This document shows, in pieces, positions 1-7,941 of a stretch of 64,000 bases of DNA. Made by a program: the position numbers and the translations under genes. The notes under the pieces were generated by a model, which saw nothing but the letters and a program-made list of their open reading frames with translations, was not told where the DNA came from and searched no databases. The stretch's first letter is position 1, and each line of letters opens with the position of its first letter. The stretch comes from an uncultured Umboniibacter sp. (GTDB lineage Bacteria; Pseudomonadota; Gammaproteobacteria; Pseudomonadales; DSM-25080), in contig NZ_CANMGY010000002.1 of assembly GCF_947497555.1 (NCBI RefSeq), positions 124,001 to 188,000 of the forward strand, given 5' to 3'.

Positions 1-1
1 A

Positions 2-349
2 GCCGCCATCCTCTGTTTTTATTATCTGCGCCTTCACCGTGGTTTAGGCCTCTTAATGTTACTCTTTAACGCGGGATGTTTTGCACTAGCCGGATTATTT
101 GCGGATTACAGTACCGGCCTATGGCTAGCAGTAAGTATTGCGCTATTTGTGATTGGCTGGATCATTCAGTTCATCGGACATTACTTTGAAGGGAAAAAAC
201 CGGCCTTCGTGGACGATATCATGGGCTTGGCGATTGGCCCGCTGTTTGTGGTAGCGGAGTGGGCCTTTATGCTTGGCGCATTTAAATCACTCAACGCAAA
301 AATCGAAGCCCATTTTGACGTGGCTCAATATCGTGACAGCGAAGACTAG
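2..349 (+). CDS. Mpo1-like (DUF962) membrane protein, 5'-truncated
   Basis: The frame is open from the first bases of the window to a TAG at 347-349, so the N-terminus lies outside. An internal ATG at 56 is unlikely to be the start, because hydrophobic coding sequence continues upstream of it. The visible 115 residues hold at least two hydrophobic segments and the stretch WIIQFIGHYFEGKKPAF, which is typical of the DUF962/YGL010w (Mpo1) family. Yeast Mpo1 is an iron-dependent dioxygenase acting on 2-hydroxy fatty acids; bacterial members are mostly uncharacterised inner-membrane proteins. The His residue in that stretch would be a metal-ligand candidate. The family assignment is from motif recognition. 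The function in this organism is not known. Confidence 0.7.
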   Translation, partial: AAILCFYYLRLHRGLGLLMLLFNAGCFALAGLFADYSTGLWLAVSIALFVIGWIIQFIGHYFEGKKPAFVDDIMGLAIGPLFVVAEWAFMLGAFKSLNAKIEAHFDVAQYRDSED

Positions 350-445
350 CAACGAATAAGTACTCAGTCTTGTTACAACGGCGCCGTTGATCCAGAAATT
401 CGCGACCTAGTACGACCGAGGAACAAACTGCGACCGCGCGATCAA

Positions 446-474
446 ACTGCTTTCTGAGTTGCTCAGAGAGCAGT
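446..474 (-). other. Strong hairpin between convergent genes
   Basis: A 13-bp stem (446-458 with 462-474, one G-U pair) closes on a 3-nt TTG loop. It lies 70 nt beyond the stop of the kinase gene that ends the ten-gene operon, and about 100 nt beyond the Mpo1-like gene on the other strand. There is no convincing T-tract on either side, so it may be a 3'-end processing or protection structure rather than a classical terminator. A perfect 14-bp palindrome, CAACGGCGCCGTTG, sits nearby at 376-389. The rest of 350-543 shows nothing coding. Confidence 0.4.
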
Positions 475-543
475 ATTCGGTAATTCGAGCATGTACCGTG
501 CACTGCCCCGCCACTCGCCGTCAAGTTAACGACGCTACGGACG

Positions 544-2859
544 CTATCTGCTCCTCGCCAATCTAAAACCCACATCCGTGAAGGTCGCATCGCGTTGATC
601 GCTATTTCGGTAGGGTGAAGCCACTTGCTCTACCGAGCCCGCCCAGCCACCGCCGCGCATTGAACGGACACTGCAGTCGGCCTTACGAATCCACGCCGAG
701 CCATCATTCGGCGCACCGTTATAATCATTATAGAAGCAGTCTTCTACCCACTCATTAACGTTGCCAGCCATGTCATAGAGGCCAAAGCTATTGGCTCGAT
801 AACTACCAACCTCAACCGGGCCATCATCACCGCTATAACAGGCGCCATTGTCTCCCCGACCGTAGCGCGCGTCATCACAGTAAAGCGTATTGCCCGAACT
901 GTAACGAGTACTCGAGCCAGCTCGCGCAGCGTATTCCCATTCAGCCTCAGACGGAAGGCGATAGGATGATCCCGTTTCACGGTTCAGCCAGCTAATAAAG
1001 CGTTGAACGTCGTCCCACGAAACACTTCTTACTGGCTCGTCATCGCCAAACGAAGATGAATTCGCCGGTGCTGTGCAGCCGTTCGCGTTAACACATTCAC
1101 GATACTGCTCCCAGCTAACTTCGGTCTTCTGTAATTCAAACGCAGGAACATTAACGCGATGCACAGGCTTCTCGTCCGTGTAGACATCACCGCCCATGTT
1201 AAAGCGCCCTGCCGGGATCGCCACCATCTGTGCGTTAATCTGTGCTATTGGCGTTGCCTGCTCAAGCGTTATCGTCCAATTAGAACCTTGATTCAAATCA
1301 ATACTGCCCTCAAAGCGTTCATAACCACTTGCGATGACCCGGACTCGATGGGTGCCACGGGGAAGTTGCACCCCAGGGCTATAGGTCACATTCGCTGGTA
1401 AGTCGGGTAGGATTACCCGCGCGTTAGACGGTATCAAGGTTAGAGTTAGTGGGACTAAATCTTGGGTTAAGGTGAAGTCAAACTGGCGGTTGTTGCGGTC
1501 CACCGAAATACGCTCATCAACATTAGAATAGCCATTCGTTCCACGAACCTGTACTCGATGCTCACCCTGAGTCAGGGCAGTGGCCGCACCATTGGCAACG
1601 CGAGTGCCATTGATAGATATTGAGTCAACCGCTGAGTTTGGCTGCACATTGACCGACACCTGATGCAGCTGAACCTCTTCACTTCCGTCATCATTGCCAA
1701 TAATAGGATCTGTATTCTTCGCAAAGGGATTAACAATAACTACCGCAATCACGGCGACAGCTACCACACCTAGAATGACTTGAACGACACGCCCTCCTCC
1801 ACTTATCGGGACCGAGGACGACGCTGTACCGGAACTCTTCTGCTGTGAGGCGGGGCCCGACTTTGGCGTCGACGCTGCGGAGCCCGACGTGCGAGGACCT
1901 GCAGGCTTTGGTGGCGGAGTAGCTGGCTGTACAGGTTCATTGGTTTGGGCCGACTCCAACGAAGCATTCATCACTTCACGATAAGCATGTACGTCACGAA
2001 GTCGATGCTTACGAATTACCGCCATACCCTGCCAGACCGCGAGGATAAAGCCCGCGGGGAAATTTGGGTAGGACGAGGGGTTTAACGCCGCTAGGGGGTC
2101 AGGGTCGCCGTCATCCATCTCGTCACGACGAGCCGTTGCCTCGATAGGTTTTACCCCGGTAATACAGCGGTAGAGCGTAGCCGACAGACTATATATATCG
2201 GTCCAAGGCCCCTGATTCTTGGTACTCTCTGAGTACTGTTCAATCGGCGAATAACCTGCCGAGATAACACCCGTGATTGACTGTGAAGCCTCCGCCGCAA
2301 CCCGCCGAGCCGCACCGAAGTCCAATAACATCGCGTTGCCATCCGTGCCGATATAAACATTTCCTGGCTTAATGTCGCGGTGAAGTAAGCCTGCCTGATG
2401 CACTTTTTCCAGCGCAGAAAGTAATTGCACTGTCCACGCAACCAGCTGCTGCGGGCCAACCTTACCACCGCTTTTTTTCATATATTGAGTGAGCGTTTCC
2501 CCCTCGACAAATCCCATGACCATATAAGCCGTTTGATTGGCTTTCACCAACCGCTTTACGGGTACGACACCGGGGTGTTGGAACTGGGCCAAAACCCTAG
2601 CTTCTTCCACGAAGCTCGTTAAACCTTTTTCATAGGATGACTCATCTTCACGACTAATTGGCCGAATAGACACACTGTCAGTATTACGGTTGGCCAAATG
2701 CTTCGGGAAATATTCCTTAAGCGCTACGTAGCACGCAAGCGTGCTATCCCAAGCCTTATAGGTGATCCCAAACCCGCCCTGGCCGAGGACAGCTTGAATC
2801 TCGTACTCGCCGAGTTGGGTGCCGATAGGTAGGTGACTAGATTCGTGTTCTCTACTCAT
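544..2859 (-). CDS. Membrane Ser/Thr protein kinase with PEGA and FGE-like periplasmic domains
   Basis: A 771-residue Hanks-type kinase. Glycine loop GQGGFG at 26-31, Lys48, catalytic HRDIKPGN at 160-167 and DFG at 180-182 are all present, so it should be active. A Pro/Ser-rich linker (about 305-355) leads to one TM helix (358-378). Two PEGA-like beta domains (about 400-465 and 470-535) and a C-terminal formylglycine-generating-enzyme/SUMF1-like domain (545-771, with RLPSEAEWEYAAR and the NVNEWVED region) follow. The segment after RGGGW (735-739) contains no cysteine, so the FGE domain is probably a ligand-sensing, non-catalytic version. The kinase domain is cytoplasmic and the PEGA/FGE part periplasmic. 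It is the last gene of the operon and overlaps the phosphatase upstream by ATGA. Likely substrates are the FHA proteins of the same operon (inference). Confidence 0.9.
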   Translation of the reverse strand: MSREHESSHLPIGTQLGEYEIQAVLGQGGFGITYKAWDSTLACYVALKEYFPKHLANRNTDSVSIRPISREDESSYEKGLTSFVEEARVLAQFQHPGVVPVKRLVKANQTAYMVMGFVEGETLTQYMKKSGGKVGPQQLVAWTVQLLSALEKVHQAGLLHRDIKPGNVYIGTDGNAMLLDFGAARRVAAEASQSITGVISAGYSPIEQYSESTKNQGPWTDIYSLSATLYRCITGVKPIEATARRDEMDDGDPDPLAALNPSSYPNFPAGFILAVWQGMAVIRKHRLRDVHAYREVMNASLESAQTNEPVQPATPPPKPAGPRTSGSAASTPKSGPASQQKSSGTASSSVPISGGGRVVQVILGVVAVAVIAVVIVNPFAKNTDPIIGNDDGSEEVQLHQVSVNVQPNSAVDSISINGTRVANGAATALTQGEHRVQVRGTNGYSNVDERISVDRNNRQFDFTLTQDLVPLTLTLIPSNARVILPDLPANVTYSPGVQLPRGTHRVRVIASGYERFEGSIDLNQGSNWTITLEQATPIAQINAQMVAIPAGRFNMGGDVYTDEKPVHRVNVPAFELQKTEVSWEQYRECVNANGCTAPANSSSFGDDEPVRSVSWDDVQRFISWLNRETGSSYRLPSEAEWEYAARAGSSTRYSSGNTLYCDDARYGRGDNGACYSGDDGPVEVGSYRANSFGLYDMAGNVNEWVEDCFYNDYNGAPNDGSAWIRKADCSVRSMRGGGWAGSVEQVASPYRNSDQRDATFTDVGFRLARSR

Positions 2860-4163
2860 AGGACTTCCATTGATACCGTTGAAGAGCGCAACAGCTGACG
2901 CTCGAATTTTCGTTTTAACTCAATCTCACCCTGCTTGTCGCGCAGGTCTTGACACTCACCATTGCGATCCTCAAGTTTGACACGATACTTTCCCGGGGGT
3001 ATCGGTAAACTGACTATCTGCTCAGAGCCATCGTCAATGGAAGTAAGAACGATTCGAATGCCGTTATCTTGTGCTTCGTACACTTCCTCAATCATACAGA
3101 TTGAGCTGGCTTCGCGGCTGTTCGATTCCGAGCTTGCCAACTCGACATCTTCATCGGAATTCCCCCCCCATACCACCAGTACAATGACAAATAACACTAA
3201 AGCCAAGGCAATAAGTCGATCTCTACGTCTATTCATGGGTGCTGAAGCAACATCGTTCGCGTACCGATCGTCGGTTGGGACCGAAGCTGCGCTGGTAGAG
3301 CCTGAATGGACTGTATCATGCTGGGCTTGCTTCGCCTCAGAGCGTTCAGCATCCTTCGGTATTTGCGCTGGGTGACCGTCCTCATTCACCGTATCGGCTG
3401 CCACGGTCGAACTTTCATCATTCTTCATTAACTGTGTCTCGCTCACTTCGTAGTAATAGGCAATGGCAGTGGTGTTATCGGCCTTAGGTGCCTTGCGCTC
3501 ACAGGCCTGCTCAACTAAATGATCGAGTAGCTGTTGCGATGGAACCGTCGCAAAATGGGTTAATTCATCATCGTTTACGCCCTCCCAAAAGCCATCACTG
3601 ACTGCCAGTACAACATCCTTAGGCTGGAGTAATTTATACGCTATTCTGGGTTTCACCACCTTCTTGGGCCCAATGCTCTGATAGAGTTTGCCCTGTTCTG
3701 GATGATCAGCCATCTCAGCGTCGTCAATTTCTCCCTCGTCAAGCAGCATTTGGACAACTGAGTGATCTCGGGTACGCCAAAGTGCTTTGTCACTGCATAG
3801 ATAAATCCGCGAATCGCCCACGGTCAATGTGAACAGTTGATCCTGTTGGATGATGGCTATCGCCACAGTACTGTGAGCGTCAGTAGCCTGCTCATTGCTC
3901 GCTAAGATGTGTTGAAATTCGCTAACAATCGGGTTAAACCACGCCCTTAGTTCTGTCTTAGCATCATCCGAACTCAATTCAGTTAACTTATCAGCGGCTG
4001 ACGTTACCAGCTCAATAATGAGTTTGGCGGCAACCTCTCCCGCTTCGTGGCCGCCTAGACCATCGGCTACAATAAGAAGTTGATGTGTGTCCGTCTCAAT
4101 CGTGGCGAAGCGATCCTCTTGGTAGTCCCGATCTCCCTGTCGTTGCGAATAATAGATAGCCAC
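2856..4163 (-). CDS. PPM/PP2C protein phosphatase with C-terminal TM anchor
   Basis: 435 residues. The N-terminal PPM catalytic domain (about 5-240) shows QEDR near residue 15, the metal-binding DGLGGHE motif at 34-40, VGDSRIY at 115-121, SDGFWEG at 189-195 and ADN near 228-230, all expected of an active Mn/Mg-dependent Ser/Thr phosphatase. A polar low-complexity linker (245-312) precedes one TM helix (about 317-333). A roughly 100-residue extracytoplasmic tail of unknown function follows. It lies directly upstream of the kinase gene (4-nt overlap) and is the obvious counter-acting enzyme. The membrane anchor would place it next to the kinase. A second, soluble PPM is encoded four genes upstream, so the two may act on different phosphosites (inference). 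Confidence 0.9.
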   Translation of the reverse strand: MAIYYSQRQGDRDYQEDRFATIETDTHQLLIVADGLGGHEAGEVAAKLIIELVTSAADKLTELSSDDAKTELRAWFNPIVSEFQHILASNEQATDAHSTVAIAIIQQDQLFTLTVGDSRIYLCSDKALWRTRDHSVVQMLLDEGEIDDAEMADHPEQGKLYQSIGPKKVVKPRIAYKLLQPKDVVLAVSDGFWEGVNDDELTHFATVPSQQLLDHLVEQACERKAPKADNTTAIAYYYEVSETQLMKNDESSTVAADTVNEDGHPAQIPKDAERSEAKQAQHDTVHSGSTSAASVPTDDRYANDVASAPMNRRRDRLIALALVLFVIVLVVWGGNSDEDVELASSESNSREASSICMIEEVYEAQDNGIRIVLTSIDDGSEQIVSLPIPPGKYRVKLEDRNGECQDLRDKQGEIELKRKFERQLLRSSTVSMEVL

Positions 4164-4166
4164 TTA

Positions 4167-5015
4167 CTAACTTCCCTCAATTAATGCGAGCAATAATTTG
4201 CCAATAAACGAACCCGAGGACGAGGAATAGAAACCCTGCCCTGTATCAGCTAGCCGTTCCATAATTCGGGCCGCTTCAGGATTATTCTTCGGATCGGTTA
4301 GGACCACCGAAACGGTCTGACTCATATCCCCTGACGACCCCGCCACGAACTGACGTACTAGGCCCTCGGCTCTACTCTGATAGGTGGCAACATCGTCCGT
4401 AAAGACAACAATTCGGCGCTCTTTTGCCTCGGGCCTAAAGGGCATTGCTACGGCAATTTCTAGACCAGCCGATAGCGCCTCACCGTCATAGAGATAATCG
4501 CCTCCGCCGATACCCCAGCCCTCTCGAACCTGATCAACAAAACGATTAAGTGCTTGGATATCCTGCGCGCTAGACATTTCACGGAGATTAAATACTTGGG
4601 TAGGTTGATCAAAGCCATAGTCACCAAAGGTTACAATCCCAACCGAAAAAGTCGGTGCAAGTCGTGCCAACAGCGCAACGAGATCCGACGTCGTGTTCTT
4701 CAAACCATCAATTGATTCATCCATACTGCCGGTTACATCTAACACGATAACCAGGTCAATATCCTTCAAGACAAAGGCCTCTTCAGGAACTGGAGGACAA
4801 ACTGGGCAAGTTTGTATTACCGGGTCTGGACAAGCCGCCGGGACTGGCACTACCGGCGATGGGTCTGCACAAACGGGTGCCGGCGGATTATCCGACGTCT
4901 TCGGAAAGAAGGGCAGTGCAATCACCGCGAGTAGAATAAACGCTCCCATTGCCGAGGCGAATAGATCAACCGCGGACATATTGAAGGCACTGACTTCCCG
5001 CTTTTTACGCTTCAT
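4167..5015 (-). CDS. von Willebrand factor A protein with MotB/ExbD-like N-terminal TM helix
   Basis: 282 residues. A basic N-terminus (KRKKRE) is followed by a single TM helix (14-37) starting SAVDLFASAMGAFILL, with an Asp (D17) at its cytoplasmic side. This resembles the proton-pathway Asp segment of MotB/ExbD-like stator subunits. A Pro/Cys-rich linker (41-78) precedes a vWA domain with the MIDAS variant DVTGS at 93-97 and a later TDD near residue 206. The vWA domain should lie in the periplasm, where a MotB would carry its peptidoglycan-binding domain. Gaps to both neighbours are 3 nt. The channel-type partner is encoded four genes upstream. The vWA assignment is firm. The stator-subunit reading is inference from helix sequence and context. 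Confidence 0.8.
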   Translation of the reverse strand: MKRKKREVSAFNMSAVDLFASAMGAFILLAVIALPFFPKTSDNPPAPVCADPSPVVPVPAACPDPVIQTCPVCPPVPEEAFVLKDIDLVIVLDVTGSMDESIDGLKNTTSDLVALLARLAPTFSVGIVTFGDYGFDQPTQVFNLREMSSAQDIQALNRFVDQVREGWGIGGGDYLYDGEALSAGLEIAVAMPFRPEAKERRIVVFTDDVATYQSRAEGLVRQFVAGSSGDMSQTVSVVLTDPKNNPEAARIMERLADTGQGFYSSSSGSFIGKLLLALIEGS

Positions 5016-5018
5016 AGT

Positions 5019-6446
5019 TTAATCCAGCAGTTCTACATTAAGGAAGACGCCGCCTAGCGCTAACTTATCGCCAGCGCTTAGTGCAACCACCTGCCCCACT
5101 TGAAGCGGGATATCGTTCACCTGTGTGCCGTTCGAACTGCCTAAGTCGGTTAACTTAAGCCCATTGTCTTCCACCCAGATACGCGCATGTGCCCGTGACA
5201 CTTGTGGATTAGCAATGACAACCTGAGCTTGAGAGGCGTTTTTACCAATCACCATACCCTTCTCAGCCTGTCGCAGTGCGCCGCCATCAATTCTAACTCG
5301 ATAGGGATTACCGCCGCCGTCATGGCCACTCAGTAGCACGTCATTAAAACGAGCCTTGGCTTCCTCTAATGCCGTCTGACGCTTACGCGAACGAATTACG
5401 ACTAGCAATAAAGCTATCAGCCCGATGACGCCTGCCACGGCACCCATCAAGGTCAGCTGCCGCTTGCGCGACGCCTCGTGCTCTGCCCGGTCCATTGCGG
5501 CTTGACGGGCTTGTTGCTCTTCTTCTAACGCCGCCGCCGCAGCTTCAAGTTCGGCAGCCTGTTCCGCTTCCGCAGCAGCTTGAGCGGCTTCAGCTTCAGT
5601 GCGTTGTGCCGCGAGTTCGGCTTCCCGCGCAGCAAGTTCAGCCTCCGCTTCACGAGCCGCCGCAGCGGCCGCTTCCGATTGCTCTCGCTCTGCTTCCGCT
5701 CGGGCCGCAGCCTCTTCAGCAGCCTGTCGCTGGGCTTCAAGTTCCGCTTGCTGCTCAGCAAGCTCCGCTTCGATACGTTCGAGTTCCGCTTGAGCGGCTT
5801 GGCGGGCTGCATCCGCCTCTTGCTCCAAGGTAGGGCAGGCCTCGCTAGCAATGGATAGTTTAACATTCTTACTCTGCAGCAAAGCCATTAGTGCACCAAG
5901 GCCTTTAGCATTCACTGGTGTCTCCGAGCCACTCAATTCCGAAGCAAACACACCGGAGAACTGGTCAATGTTCCAGCCTGCTAATTCACCGCAGCGATTC
6001 AATACCATCGACCCCACTTCGGCCAGAGAGTAGCTCAAGTCATGCTGGAAAACGCCACCCTCTAACTGCGCTAACACAAAGCCCGATCGCTGTTCATCGG
6101 CTGTTAACAGGGCAATACGTTCACCTGCCCTCAACTCACCCGTACTGAACGTCAGAGGCGCGAAGTTCGCGCCCTTCACGGAGAGTATCGTAAACCCCGT
6201 TTCAGGGTCAGCAGCTAGGAGATCAGCCTGAAGACGAGCCCCTGTAGTAGGGTCAATCACCGCAAACGAATCACCATTATCAAGCAGACTCCGGCGGGTG
6301 ACGACTATCTGCTGCGTGACTGGAATCGCAAGCCCTTTCGCTATCGTGTCGCCGCGCTTATTGGATAAAACCTCTAAAGCCGGCTGCGCCATGGTTGATA
6401 CGCTTAATAGCGCGGCTAAAACGGCGGTCGCAAAGATAAATTTCAT
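5019..6446 (-). CDS. Degenerate trypsin-like / coiled-coil / TM / FHA protein
   Basis: 475 residues. There is a signal peptide (1-20, cleavage near MAQ). A beta-rich region (about 25-200) resembles a trypsin-like fold, but the expected catalytic His position reads VVTRRSLL and the nucleophile region reads GSMVLNRCGELAGW without a GxSGG, so it is probably inactive. A long Ala/Glu-rich coiled coil (about 206-325), one TM helix (331-351) and a C-terminal FHA domain (380-475) follow. The FHA domain keeps GKN at 401-403, SRAH at 417-420 and SSNGT at 437-441, so phosphothreonine binding is plausible. Topology: periplasmic N-terminal part and coiled coil, cytoplasmic FHA. The start shares 1 nt with the stop of the upstream PPM gene. 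It could link cytoplasmic phospho-signals to a periplasmic rod-like structure (inference). Confidence 0.8.
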   Translation of the reverse strand: MKFIFATAVLAALLSVSTMAQPALEVLSNKRGDTIAKGLAIPVTQQIVVTRRSLLDNGDSFAVIDPTTGARLQADLLAADPETGFTILSVKGANFAPLTFSTGELRAGERIALLTADEQRSGFVLAQLEGGVFQHDLSYSLAEVGSMVLNRCGELAGWNIDQFSGVFASELSGSETPVNAKGLGALMALLQSKNVKLSIASEACPTLEQEADAARQAAQAELERIEAELAEQQAELEAQRQAAEEAAARAEAEREQSEAAAAAAREAEAELAAREAELAAQRTEAEAAQAAAEAEQAAELEAAAAALEEEQQARQAAMDRAEHEASRKRQLTLMGAVAGVIGLIALLLVVIRSRKRQTALEEAKARFNDVLLSGHDGGGNPYRVRIDGGALRQAEKGMVIGKNASQAQVVIANPQVSRAHARIWVEDNGLKLTDLGSSNGTQVNDIPLQVGQVVALSAGDKLALGGVFLNVELLD

Positions 6447-7210
6447 TAAGACTCACTCCCTTCCTGTACTTTGATCAACGCGATCGATACGTTGTCCTGT
6501 TTCGGATGATTTTCTTTGTGAACAGCTCGCATTAGCCGCTCCGTAATAACCGTGGCTGGCTCTCTCATTTGTTCCCGAATCAAATGAGCAATATGGCCAT
6601 CACTAAGCGTTTGAATACCGTCTGAAGCCAGTAAGAGCACGTCATCGCCACGAAGTGCTAGGGGGTTATCGGCGACGTCATTGACCGTCAGTGACTTTTT
6701 ACCCTGTAAAACGTTCATCAACTGATGGCGCTTGGCATTAGACTTAGCTTCTTCCCAGCTGATAATGCCGGCCCGCGCCGCGCGATCGAGATGACCGCCA
6801 TAGGACTCATCCACATTAAGCCGAATGAGCTCTCCGTTGCGGAACAGCCACAGAGGCGAATCACCGATACTTAACCAGCTAATGCCCTGTTCATCAGCGA
6901 GAAGAGACACCAAAGTGGTGCCCATTGAAGTTAAGGTGTCGTCCGTTTTAATCGCTCGAGCCAAGGCATTATTTGCTGCTCCCGCAAGTTGAAGCCAATG
7001 CATTGCCCGATCATTACTCAGCGGGTCAAAGCGACTCACTAAGGCTTCAAGTGCAGCCGCGGCGGCTACCTCACCACCCACCGTTCCACCCATGCCATCG
7101 CAGACTACGGCTAGTAGTTTGCCATCAGCGAGATGTTGTGCAGTGATACAATCCTGCTGATACGCTCTTCGCCCTTGCCATTGGCTTACACCTACGTCAA
7201 AAGTAAACAT
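6446..7210 (-). CDS. Soluble PPM/PP2C-type Ser/Thr phosphatase
   Basis: 254 residues, the usual length of a stand-alone bacterial PPM (Stp/PppA-like) enzyme with no TM segment. The motif set is complete: QQD at 18-20, DGMGG at 38-42, a GDSPLW segment (normally GDSR), ASDGI and a C-terminal KQDNVSIAL. It should dephosphorylate Ser/Thr in the cytoplasm. It is preceded directly by the FHA gene (no gap) and followed by the coiled-coil FHA gene (1-nt overlap), so translational coupling is likely. T6SS loci also carry a PppA/PpkA/Fha set, but no T6SS structural gene is present in this window. The natural reading is therefore a regulator of this operon's own products. Confidence 0.88.
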   Translation of the reverse strand: MFTFDVGVSQWQGRRAYQQDCITAQHLADGKLLAVVCDGMGGTVGGEVAAAAALEALVSRFDPLSNDRAMHWLQLAGAANNALARAIKTDDTLTSMGTTLVSLLADEQGISWLSIGDSPLWLFRNGELIRLNVDESYGGHLDRAARAGIISWEEAKSNAKRHQLMNVLQGKKSLTVNDVADNPLALRGDDVLLLASDGIQTLSDGHIAHLIREQMREPATVITERLMRAVHKENHPKQDNVSIALIKVQEGSES

Positions 7211-7936
7211 TTAGTCCCAACCAAAGCCTTCGTTGCAAAGGGCTACAAATCGAAGTGAAGTAGCTCCAAGCGTGAGTTCATCACCACCAGCCATCGCCAC
7301 TGGCGTCAAGATTGGCGAACCATTGAGATAACCCAATGACTTACCCGTGCCCGGCCCCACATAAAAGGCACGCGCATTCGGGTCGTAAATTACGGTAATA
7401 TGGGATTCTCGAGAAATACCACCATCGCCGAAGTTCAAGTTGATTCGTGCTCCGGAACGGCCGACTGAATTTTGTCCATAGCCTATTGTGGCCACTTCAC
7501 CCTTACCCGGGCCATCAGTAACCACTAACCAACCAACTGGCGGATCCAGCATTGCTGCAGAATTCTGCTCGGGAGCTACGGCACTTTCAGTCGTTGTGGA
7601 AGCGGCTGGCACGGAAGGTCGAGGTACTCGATAGACTTGTGTGGCCTCATCGTCGTCTTCCACAAAGGTCCTTGCGGGTGTCTGTTTGGCTCCACTCAGG
7701 TTGACCTCTACCTCTTCAATATCCAGTGCACGAGTAGGATCTGCCATCGGTTCGGTCGCTCCCACGGCGTTAGCTGAGAAGGGCGCGGTCGCCTCGTCGT
7801 CGTCAAAATTACTTGGGCTACGTCTATCCGCATTAGGATCGTAGGGTGCAGTGGCATCATCATCTTGATAATCCGCCTTGAACGGGACGGTATCTACTAC
7901 GATAGGCTTTCCATCTGGGCCAATTTTTGCAGGCAT
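7211..7936 (-). CDS. FHA-domain protein with three acidic Thr motifs
   Basis: 241 residues, cytoplasmic. The first 125 residues are low-complexity and acidic and contain three related motifs: DDDATAPY (25-32), DDDEATAPF (45-53) and DDDEATQVY (94-102), with Thr29, Thr50 and Thr99 in the same context. A C-terminal FHA domain (about 135-235) carries GRS at 159-161, SRESH at 175-179 and LNGS at 204-207. Acidic-flanked Thr next to an FHA domain recalls GarA/OdhI-type proteins, in which a kinase-phosphorylated N-terminal Thr is bound by an FHA domain. Here the motifs are probable sites for the operon's kinase and binding sites for its FHA domains (inference). Spacing is 5 nt from the channel gene upstream and none to the PPM gene downstream. 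Confidence 0.85.
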   Translation of the reverse strand: MPAKIGPDGKPIVVDTVPFKADYQDDDATAPYDPNADRRSPSNFDDDEATAPFSANAVGATEPMADPTRALDIEEVEVNLSGAKQTPARTFVEDDDEATQVYRVPRPSVPAASTTTESAVAPEQNSAAMLDPPVGWLVVTDGPGKGEVATIGYGQNSVGRSGARINLNFGDGGISRESHITVIYDPNARAFYVGPGTGKSLGYLNGSPILTPVAMAGGDELTLGATSLRFVALCNEGFGWD

Positions 7937-7941
7937 AACAA

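Noticed and set aside
5495-5866. Several overlapping ORFs on both strands over the coiled-coil region
   Set aside because: They are frame shadows of the Ala/Glu-rich coiled coil and have biased composition (Leu/Arg/Pro or Ser/Ala) without start signals.
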